A DNA stretch of 64,000 nucleotides from Antedon mediterranea (lineage: Eukaryota > Echinodermata > Crinoidea > Comatulida > Antedonidae). The stretch spans positions 6,517,001 through 6,581,000 of the forward strand of contig NC_092674.1 of the NCBI RefSeq assembly GCF_964355755.1. The letters are read 5' to 3'. The notes under the pieces were generated by a model. That model saw only the letters and a program-made list of their open reading frames with translations, made no database searches and was not told where the DNA came from. Positions 29,601-41,600 of the stretch are shown here, piece after piece; position 1 is the first letter of the stretch, and each line of letters opens with the position of its first letter. A program made the position numbers and the translations under genes.

Positions 29601-32600
29601 AACTCACCAATTACAAAATGGATAAACTATTTTATATTTATCATGCTTAAAACTAAGTCTCATTTGAGGCTTAGAAGTGGAGTTGAAAGAGTCGTGAGTT
29701 ACAACCCTGAACCTTGGAATTAGAAGGCAAGCGTTTTACCACTAAAGCTACAGCTCCACTACTTGATATGAAAATATTCTACAATTAAACCACCAATGGG
29801 TCTTTTATGGTACAGGGGTATCTTATACGGAACTCTCCAAACTCTTTATAGAAGTGTTCTTGGATATTTCAGATATGTTGTGGTCCTCAGACATCTTAAT
29901 TAAGCAACAGCTTGGATATTTATTCAATAGACCAATAACAAACAATTCCTATTTAAAATACACATTTTCATCCAAAATTTCTATTGAAAAAATTTCACAA
30001 ATGTTTGTTTTCTAGAGATTTGCATTGGGCAACATTTGTAGTAAAGTTTGGAATGGCATCTGAGAAGGTAAAGTACACCATCAACCATGAATGTTAAAAG
30101 GGTGTTTTTAGCTACTTATAAGGCACATGGGTTGGAAATAGGGACTTAGGAAACGGTAAAAGTACCCAGTACCTACATCAAACTAATGGCACAAACATAA
30201 TAAAGAATAGTTTAAAAAACTCAGCTCAGGGAGGAGACAACTTCAGGTCCAAGAAAAGTTTACCCTTAATAGGGATGTCCCAAAGGAGGGGCTGCATTGT
30301 ATTGAAACAATTTTCCAGCCCAAAGGTCTTAATTAACTGAGTTAACTGTAATTCTGTACTTTATTCATTATAGACGGCAACATCGCAAGAATTACTTTTC
30401 AAAGGAGTTGAGAAATTGGCTGCAAATACGAATGTACCATCAATCATGAAGATATCGAAAGAGGCATTCCCCTTGGTTTACAGCAAAAAGAAAGAGGTGA
30501 TTGCAGCCGGAACACACTTTGGAAAAGGCCGAATGATTGCTGTCTCACACAGACAATACATATCAAAAGAGTTTGAAGAGAAAACAGGATGGCCAAGATT
30601 TTCACGGAACGTATATAAGTGGTTAGCCCCTGATATCTGCAGACCTAAAATTGGAATACTCAAGGTCAAAGATCAAGAATATTATAAAAAACATTATGAT
30701 AACATGACCACATTTGGATTCATCGTATCTCATGTAAGTAGTTTGACAGAGCTAGACAAAATGGATGCATTTCTTGCAGATACATCAACTAAGTATGATA
30801 AAGATGTTCTTGATAAAATCACAGATCTTGTACAGAACAAAGGTAAAGGAGTTTTCATAATTGGTCATAATAACGGCAATGTAAACCCATCTGGAAATGA
30901 CATATTGCTAGATTGTGGGATGAAAATTACAAGCAACCGGGCAGCAAGTGGTGAATCACTACAACTAGCTAAGCCAGGTACTGGCATAACACCTGCTGGT
31001 GATGGGGGCTCAGGTGGTGATGGGGGCTCAGGTGGTGCTGGCGGCTCAGGTGGAGCTGGCGGCTCAGGTGGTGCTGGTGGCGCAGGTGGAGCTGGCGGCT
31101 CAGGTGGTGAAGGCGGCTCAGGTGGAGCTGGCGGCTCAGGTGCTGGTGGAAACTAAGTACTTCTTCAAGCATACAGTAGCTTAATCCAGGATGAGTGAAA
31201 TAAATTTTCATTTGAAATAAAAATGGAACAATTTCACAAATCCTCAACAAATTAAAATTACTAAAGCTGCTCATAGCCAAAGGAGACGGAATACATTAAA
31301 ATAAAAACAGATCACTATAGCATGGTGGAAATTGAAATAAATATTTAAACTCAAAGTTAAACGATTGTCCAATTGTCATAATTAGTTTGTTTATGAATAA
31401 AATTAATGGTGAAATACTTGGAAAACAGGATTGATAAATGACGAGCTAGATAGAAAAGGTGGAGGGGTCGCCCTCTATATTTCAAATGATTTAAACTTTA
31501 AAATTAGAACCGACATCAATTTACCGTCCAATCCAACATATGAATCCCTCTTTATCGAAGTTGAAAATGAACTTAAAAATAGCATAGTAGGTATTATATA
31601 CAGACCACCCAATAGTTCCACCCATCCCTTTTTAAACAACCTCTCAACATGCATTGACATGGCGTCACGTGAAAAAAAACACTCGTTTGTTTGTGGCGAC
31701 TTTAACCTTGACCTTCTCAAACATACAACACATAGTCCCACTAATGAATTTTTAAACATCATGTACTCTGCATCCTTTTACCCTCTCATTGATAAACCCA
31801 CCCGAATTACTACCAAATCCTCTACCCTTATTGATAACATATTTTCCAATGTTCTTGACCATAAACTTACTCCAGGTATACTATACAACGACATCACCGA
31901 TCACTTCCCAATATTCCAAATACCAAATAATCCCAATGTTAACTCTCATACTCGTCAGATACAAATTAAAAATACGTACTCCACAAGAAAAATTAATTCT
32001 AAAACAATTGCATCATTAGGTGTCAATTCAATCAACACAAACTGGAATGAGGTATATGAAAACAACTCTGCGGAGGAATCATATAAATCATTCCATGATA
32101 AATTTTCTTTATTATACAATACTAATATTCCAAGGACAAAAATTAAAATAAATAAACGCAAACTAAACAAACCTTGGATAACAAATGGAATAATAAAATC
32201 TATAAATACTCGAAATAAACTATATAAAAAATACATAAATTCACCTACCCAAATCAATAAAACCAACTATATAACATTCAGAAATAAACTTACCCATCTG
32301 ATTAGAATTTCAAGTAAACAACATTTTACAAATAAATTTGATAATTACAAAAACAACATAAAAAAAACATGGCAAACAATCAATAATATCTTAGGGAAAA
32401 ACATCCAAAAGACAACAGCCACATTTTTTCTAAATGACAACATTATATTAACTGATCCCATTGAAATTGCTACCAAATTTAATCAATATTTTACTGAAAT
32501 TGGCCCCAAGCTTGCTTCAAAAATCCAATCCAACAGTGGAAATTTCTCTGACTTTCTCAACAACCCCACCAAAGACTCTATCTTCTTCTCCCCCACCTCT

Positions 32601-35600
32601 AGCAAAGAAATTCTCGACATCACATCAAAATTTAAAAATGGCAAAAGCTCTGGGCCGGATGACATTGACCCTAAGGTTTTAAAAGATATTGCACCATTTA
32701 TTGCCGGTCCCCTTACTCATATTTTTAATCTTTCTCTTTCTACTGGTATTTTTCCATCCTCCCTAAAAACTGCTAAAGTAATCCCCGTTTTCAAAAAGAA
32801 CGACCCACATTCCTTCTCAAACTATCGACCTATCTCTCTCCTACCTTGCTTTTCTAAAATACTAGAACGCATTATCTATGACAGACTTTATCATTTCTTC
32901 TCTACCCATAACATTCTTCAAAACAACCAGTATGGCTTCCGCTTACAACACTCCACTGATCTCGCACTTCTTGACATCCAAAATAAAATTTCTGTCGCAC
33001 TATCAAATAAACATCACACCATTGGCCTATTCCTCGACCTATCCAAAGCTTTTGACACTATTGACCATTCAATCCTCTTATCTAAACTTAACCACTATGG
33101 CATCCGTGGAATTCCTTTATCCCTAATTACTAACTACCTTCAAGACAGAATGCAATTCACTTCTTTTAATTCTCACTCCTCTGACATCCTTCCTGTTAAA
33201 TGTGGCGTTCCTCAAGGTTCTATTCTTGGTCCCCTTCTCTTCCTAATCTACATAAATGATCTGATTTATGCCTCAAACTATTTCTCTTATGTTCTATTTG
33301 CAGATGACACTAATATCTTTCTCTCCAGCCCAGATCCTAACACTTTAATTCAAACTTTCAACCGAGAAATCCGAAACGTTTCAAACTGGTTTAAACATCA
33401 GCAAAACAAATTACATTCACTTTTCCGGAAATAAAAACAATAATAATGCTACAAATACAAATATCTATATCGATAATATACCCATCAAACCAGTCGACCA
33501 CACCCATTTTCTTGGTGTAATTATTGATAATAAACTGAACTGGAATCTCCATATTAATAACATATCAAACAAAATTTCAAGAACTATTGGCATACTAAAT
33601 AAACTTAAATTCACTCTTCCGTCTAACATCCTTTTTTCTTTATATAATACTCTAATACTTCCACATCTCTCTTACTGCAACATTGCATGGGCAGCCACTA
33701 ACTCAAAACATCGAACTCTCTGTCCATGGACCAGCACGGAAACAACCAAAATAGACAAACTTTTCAAACTCCAAAAAAAGGCCCTTCGCATTTGCACTCT
33801 CTCAAAATACCTCTCCCACTCTAAACCTCTTTTTCACACCCTAAATACCCTAAACATTTTTGACATTAATAAATTGCAAACTGCCCTCTTCATGTTTAGG
33901 TACTCAAATAACAAACTTCCATCCACTTTCAACGGTTTCTTCACTAAAAATAACGAACTACACAAATATAACACTAGGAACGCAAACAACTACATTTCCA
34001 AAAACTATAGCAGTAAGCAAATACTTAACTCTATACTACATACCGGTCCCCTACTCTGGAACTCTCTTAATCCGTCAATAACTAATAGCAAAACAAATAA
34101 TACTCTAAAAATAAACTACAAATCTTATCTAATATCAAAATATAAAGTAAATTAATTATTTTGATCATATTAATAAATTATAATTAAATTTAATTAGGCA
34201 ACTCATATAAATACAGTTTGTCCTTCCTGTCGTCCTTGTTGTGTTTGTATCGTCGTACATGTCCGTCCCTGTCTGTCAGTAGCGTACCTTCACTTTGCTT
34301 ATTATTATTATTTTTAACTTTTTTATTCTTTCTGGTGGATCCAGGCTTAAAGCCCCTTGGGGTTTAAATGGTATTCTCCAGGCATAATGCAACTATTATT
34401 TACTTAATTTCCAACCACTTGTATCTTTTATATTTTGTACATGTTTGCATTATGTGAATAAATTTGAACTTGAACTTGAACTTGAACAATGCATTAACAC
34501 AAGAATAAACTAAAAATATATTTAATCTTGAAGTAAAAACCATTGTCAAGTATCATCATCTGCTAATTTGTTTACTAATTAAATTGACGGTCAAATACGA
34601 AGAAACCATTGCTGATAAATGGGAGGAGCTACAAATGTGCAATGTCAACATAAACATTAACTAAAAATACTTAAACTTTTTATCTACTGTATCATTACCA
34701 TTAAGCTCGTTAAAAATGACGATGTTGTCCAAAACAAGATGTAAGTATTATATTACAATTTTTTTTCTTGTCATTTTGTATGCATACAAATGATGAATTG
34801 GTTGTAGCGAAAATTAATGTCTTTTTTTCAAAGGTAGAATTTTCAACAAACATTTTATAAGGCTTTAAAACATTTTTAGTAGTAGTAAAACTCTATTTCA
34901 GATCTACCTTGAGGCTGTAAACTACCATTAGATAGTAACAAATATATTATACAACTATGACTTCAAAAAAGGTAAGAAATAATCTTTTTTTTCTGGTTTT
35001 TTTTTTAAATTTTAATTTCTGTCTGCCCCCCACTTTGGGATTCATTTTAGGGGATGGGAAGAAGACAAAATCTAAGCAATTAGCCCAGGGAAAATAAAGA
35101 GGAGGAGATGTAGCTCTTTTACGCCAATCATATCACTGACATTCTATTATTTGAAACACAATCAAGAGTTCATCATAAGGGGCACCTGGACAATACATCC
35201 ATCAGTTCACACAACCACTTCCACTTGTGTACAGAAAGAACTGTACACTATTGTATTGAAAACAAAAACAATTTTCCAGCCCAAAGGTCTTTACTGTAAT
35301 CCTGTACTTTATTCACTACAGAAGGCAACATCGCAAGAATTTCTGTTCAAAGGAGTTGAGAAATTGGCTGCAAATACGAATGTACCATCAATCATGAAGA
35401 TATCGAAAGAAGCATTCCCATTGGTTTACAGCAAACAGAAGGAGCTGATTGCAGCTGGAACACACTTTGGAAAAGGCCGAATTGTTGCTGTCTCACACAG
35501 ACAATACATATCAAAAGAGTTTGAAGAGAAAACAGGATGGCCCAGATTTTCACGAAACGTATATAAGTGGTTAGCCCCTGATATCTGCAGACCTAAAATT

Positions 35601-38600
35601 GGAATACTCAAGGTCAAAAAACAAGAATATTATAAAAAACATTACGATAACATGACCACATTTGGATTCATCATATCTCATGTAAGTAGTTTGACAGAGC
35701 TAGACAAAATGGATGCATTTCTTGCAGATACATCAACTAAGTATGATAAAGTCTTGATAAAATCACAGATCTTGTACAGAACAAAGGTAAAGGAGTTTTC
35801 ATAATTGGTCATAATAACGGCAATGTAAACCCATCTGGAAATGACATATTGTTAGATTGTGGGATGAAAATTACAAGCAACCGGGCAGCAAGAGGTGAAT
35901 CATTACAACTAGCTAAGCCAGGTACTGGCATAACACCTGTTGATGATGGGGGCTCGGGTGGTGCTGGTGGGGGTGGTGCTGGTGGAGATGGTGGTTCAGG
36001 TGTAGCTGGTGGTTCAGGTGGAGCTGGAGGCACAGGTGGTGCTGGCGGCTCAGGTGGAGCTGGAGGCTCAGGTGGTGCAGGCGGCTCAGGTGTTGGTGGA
36101 AACTAAGTACTTCTTCAATATTAATATTATTATTAATTAATATTAATCACCATAATATATTGGCTGAAGTTAAGTACTTCTTGAATACTATGAAAGCACA
36201 AAGCATAGCTTAACACAGGATGAGTGAAAGTTTACAGAAATAAAATAAATTTTCATTTGAAATAAAAAATCAAATTTCATCCTCAACTAGTTACTAAGTC
36301 GTTCATAGCCAAAGGAGATGGAATACATTAAAATAAAAACAGATCACTAGCATGGTGGAAATTGAAATAAATATTTAAACTCAAAGTCAAACAATTGTCC
36401 AATTGTCATAATTAGTTTGTTTATGAATAAAATTAATGGTGAAATACGTGGAAACCAGTATTGATGAGGAGCTAGAATGCATTAACACAAAAATAAACTA
36501 AAAATATATTTAATCTTGAAACAATTGTCACAAGTATTATCATCGGCTAATTTGTTTACTAATTAAATTGACGGTCAAATAGGCAGAAACCATTGCTGAT
36601 AAATGGGAGGAGCTAGAATGTGCAATGTCAGCATAAAAATTAACTAAAAATACTTAAACTTTACCATAATTAAGCTCGTTAAAAATGACGATGTTTTCCA
36701 AAAAAAGATTAAGTACAGTATTACCATTACAATTTTTTTTCTTGTCATTTTGTATTCATACAAATGATGAATTGGTTGTAGCGAAAATTAATGTCTTTTT
36801 TCAAAGGTAGAATTTTCAACATTTTATAAGGCTTTGAAACATTTTTAGTAGTAGTAAAATTCTATTTCAGATCTACCTTGAGGCTGTACTACCATTAGAT
36901 AGAAACAAATATATTATACAACTATGACTTCAAAAAAGGTAAGAAATAATCTTTTTTTCTGTCTTTTTTAAAAATTTTAATTTCTGTCTGCCTCAGCTGA
37001 ACACAATGGTGGGAACACTCTTGGATTCATTTTAGGAGATGGGAAGAAGACAAAATCTAAGCAATTAGCCCAGGGAAAGTAAAGAGGAGGAGAGTAGCTC
37101 TTTTACGCAAATCATATCAATTCCATTCTATTATTTGACACAGAATCAAGAGTTCATCATTAGGGGCATCTGGACAAACTTGATTGTAGAAAAACCAATA
37201 CATCCATCAGTCTTCACAACCACTGACAATGCATTTCCACTTGTGTACAGAAAGAACAAACTCATAATCGCAGGAGCTCCCTGGGGTAAAGGCAGAGTTG
37301 TACAAATGGGGCACAAATACTTTCTTTCAGAGCCTAATGAGACTATGGGTTGGCCACGGTTAATGCGAAACATCTTCAAGTGGTTTGCACCAGGTATTTG
37401 TCGACCTAAAGTTGGTATTGTGCAGGTAGCAGACAGTAAACAGGATCATAAACCACAAATGGAAAATCTGACAAAATGGGGATTTATAGTGTCTTATGTA
37501 AACGCCACAAATTTAAACACTGTTGATGCAATTTTTGCAGATTCGGCAACAGAGTACGATGATGAGATGGTTAATAAAATTCAGACTATTGTGAAGAAGA
37601 ATGGTAAAGGTTTAATGTTAGCTGGTATAGGGCAAGAAAATGAAGATCTATTAAAGGGATGTGGGATACACAGAACAGGTGAAACACAAACAAGTGGTGA
37701 ATTTAGACTGCTACTACCAATGTAGATAAATTTGAAAAAATAAATATTCTCCAAAATGCTCACCTACTGTATTCTATAAGAACAGACCAGACATATATCT
37801 AGAGGAGTGGTCGCCAAATGTTAAGGGTGGGTTGGATAAAAATGTTATCCAGAGTTTCTTTGGTATTTACTGTGTTGAAAATAAGCTGCATGGAAGATTT
37901 TATAATAGGCTTTAGACTTGGCATAAGATTTTGTCCCCACCCACATCTGTCTAGTACAATTACATCCATAAAATTAAAAATAAATATTTAAGCTCAATTC
38001 ATCTGTCAAGTATCATCATTTTATTTAATAAATAACAAATACCTAGAAATCAGTGCTGAAGTGGGAGGAGCTAGTAGAATACAAATTACGAACACAAAAA
38101 TAAATTTAAAATGCATTATAATAATATTTGAAGCTTAATATATGAAGTATCATTATCATCGGCACGTTTGTTTACATATCAACATGATGGTATTATACTC
38201 GGAAACTAACATTAACAAATGGTACAAATATGAAATACATGCTGTTGAACTTTGGTGCAAACGACACAATGCTGAAACTGACTATCTAAAATCTGAGGTC
38301 TTGATACAAGTAAAAATCTATTTCAGATTTCCCTGAGGCAATATTATAGAAATTAAACAATAGTGTACAATCATGACTTCAACAAAGGTAAGAAATAAAT
38401 TTACTTTATCAAAGTTTTTGAAAATAATAATCTCAGGATTACCAGTTTCTGTCTGTCCCAGATCAACACTGGTGGAAATATTATTGTTATTAAAGCTCTG
38501 TCTACACTATCAAACTAGTTTGACAAAACAAGTGTGATGTGCTCATATATGGTAGTGATATGTTCAAATATGGTAGTGTTATGACATCATCATGTCCATA

Positions 38601-41600
38601 TATGGGCATATCACATTTTTTGTAACATAAAAAAAAGTAGGTGGAATTTAGCTTTTTTATGCCAACCATGCTACTGACATTCTACTACTCTTTGTAGAAA
38701 CAGAATCAAGAATTCATCACAAGAGGTGTCTTGCTAAACTTGTCAGTTGAAGAGCCAAAATATCCAGCCGTTTACACAACCACTGACAACGCATTTCCAC
38801 TTGTGTATAGGAAGAACAAACTTATCATAGCAGGCGCTCCCTGGGGTAAAGGCAGAGTTGTACAAATGGGGCACAAATACTTTCTTTCAGAGCCTAATGA
38901 GATGATGGGTTGGCCACGGCTGATGCGAAACATCTTCAAGTGGTTTGCACCAGGTATTTGTCGACCTAAAGTTGGTATCATGCAGGTGGCAGACAGTAAA
39001 CAGGATCACAAACCACAAATGGAAAACCTGATAAAATGGGGATTTATAGTGTCTTATGTAAACGCTACAAATTTAAACACTGTTGATGCAATTTTTGTAG
39101 ATTCGGCAACAAAGTACAATGATGAAATGGTTAAAAAAATACAGAATATTGTCAGAAAGGATGGTAGAGGTTTAATGTTAGCTGGTATAGGACAAGAAAA
39201 TGAAGATCTATTAAAGGGATGTGGGATAAAAAAAACTGGTGAAAAACAGAAAAGTGGTGAATTCAGATTACTTAAACCAATTGAAAAATACTCTAAAACA
39301 TCACCTAAATCTTCTCCAAAATCCTCACCTAAATCTTCCCCTAAATCCTCACCTAAATCTTCTCCTAAATCCTCACCTAAATCTTCTCCCAAATCCTCAC
39401 CTAAACCTTCTCCCAAATCCTCACCTAAATCTTCTCCCAAATCCTCACCTAAATCTTCTCCCAAATCCTCACCAAAAACTTCTCCTAAATCCTCTCCTAA
39501 ATCATCACCTAAATCCTCTCCTAAATCCTCTAAAAAATCCTCCCCTAAATCTTCTCCTCAATCTTCTCCCAAATCATCGCCTAAATCTTCCCCTAAATCT
39601 TCTAAAAAATCCTCACTTTAATCCTCACCAAAATCTTCCTCTAAGTTAAAAAAAACGTCCTCAGTGGGCAATAATCAGGGAAGGATCATAATATGTAGGC
39701 ATTGGTACAAAATCGAAATGTGTATAAATAATAACACTAATACAATTTAACATTTTAATAATAAATAAATAAATCTGCAAAATGTTGAAAATTATATTAT
39801 GGTGGGATAAAAATAATTACAGTATAACAGGTGGGAGGGAGAACAAAGGATGCGCCACTGACAATATTGTGTTTGTGAGTTTATTCAAATGATAATAAGA
39901 ATAATAAATGTATAATACTACCTTATTGTATTGCTATTATACATCATGACATCTGTGTTGCTTTCCTGTTTCACTTCTTTAGTTGTATTGTAAAAATAGT
40001 CGGAATAGTTTAAGTTGCTTCTACTTGAACTTGAATGACCTATGACATGAAAAGTTTAACAATTGTTTCGTAAAATATTATTTTTTTATTGTTGTTACTT
40101 TATACACTACAGTCGACTGTCCCGATGCTGAAACCGCCGAAAACCGGAAACTCCAAAACCAGGCTATTTAAAAGGTCCAAACAACTTTTGTCAGCATTAA
40201 TTTCTGGAAAACCCAGATATATTAGACAACTTTTGTCTGGGGAGTAAGTTTTATTGGTTGAACAGCTATTTAATATCTATTATCTTATTCTATTATTAAT
40301 TCAATAATTTCAAGTCAATCTAATTTAAAATTACATAAACTGAATGAACCTCTAGGGTTATAAAATAATAAAATATACCAGAACTAGAGGCTAATACATC
40401 GTCTTGATTCTGAAATTTGCTGTCATCCTTTGATAAATCTTGAATAGCTTGTTTCTTTTTAAAACACATAAATTCTGTCAAATCAGTCGCTGAGCCATGT
40501 CTTCTATTAAGAATTCTACAAAAATAATATTTAAAGCTCAGTCTACACTATCAAACTTTATGTGTCAAAAACTTTGATGTGCCCAAAATATATGGACACG
40601 AGGTCGTCATATCACTACCATATTTGGGCACATCACACTTTTTTTGTCAAACTAGTAAAGAAAACATAAAATAAGTATGTTTAAAAAAAAATCCTAATGT
40701 CCTCTCCCCCACCAGTCTCCGATCATTTTGATACCCCATGTGTATGGATGCTTGCAATAGCAAACATTTGTTTAAAGCTCTGTCTACACTATCAAACTTA
40801 CTTACTTAGTTAGTCTAGGACACTGATGTGATGTTCTCAAATACGGTAGTAATTTAAATATTTATTATATATATTTTTATATATAATAAATATCTAAATC
40901 GTGGGCAAAAATGTGGGTGTTTGGGGTGGGTTTAAAATGTCTCAAAATTGTGCTTTAAAAATACTAATTATAAACTTGATTGTTATTTAAAGATTGGTAG
41001 TTAAAAATGTTTTAGTTGAGGGGGAAGGGTTTTATACAAATACATTTATTCACAAAATCACAATAAAATAATAGTATGTACAATGATTCCAGGAGGTTTT
41101 CTTCCTCTCACAGAAAAGAATTCTTGAAACCTTTTCATAATTTTCATACCTTTCCTTCAACATTTTATTCTCTGAATCGCCTTCGTCCCATGCCGAAGCC
41201 ACTTCTATTTCCGCATCTTCTGTCAGGTTCCCGGCACTTGTGGTACGCTCACTCTCGGGATAGTTTGCTGTGCCGTGGAAAGTTGGAAACAGTGTGCTCT
41301 GAATGAATGCTGATGGTATATCCATTTTAGGAGGAGCTGGCATCCAATATAACCTTATGAAAACAATAAATCATTTTTAATTTGAATGTTATCAATTTCG
41401 CAAAATGAGTTTTGAGTTATTTTAGTTTCATTTAATTTGTTTTCTTTCTCAACCAATAAAACAACCAAACAATCTTGACGAATTAAATGTATGTTAATGA
41501 ATTATTATTTTTTACATAACTGTGAAATTCCAGAATATGAAATGAAAAAAAAGGTTTCATTTTGGGAAGTTTAAGGTACAGTGTTAGGTTAGTTAGTACT

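Noticed and set aside
30969-31280. Minus-strand His/Leu/Ser-rich frame opposite the Gly-rich tail
   Set aside because: Shadow of the repeat coding on the plus strand.
39054-39464. Minus-strand frame of GEDL repeats opposite the SSPK tail
   Set aside because: It is the complement of a coding 12-bp repeat; codon phase makes it open by chance. No splice or start context supports it.
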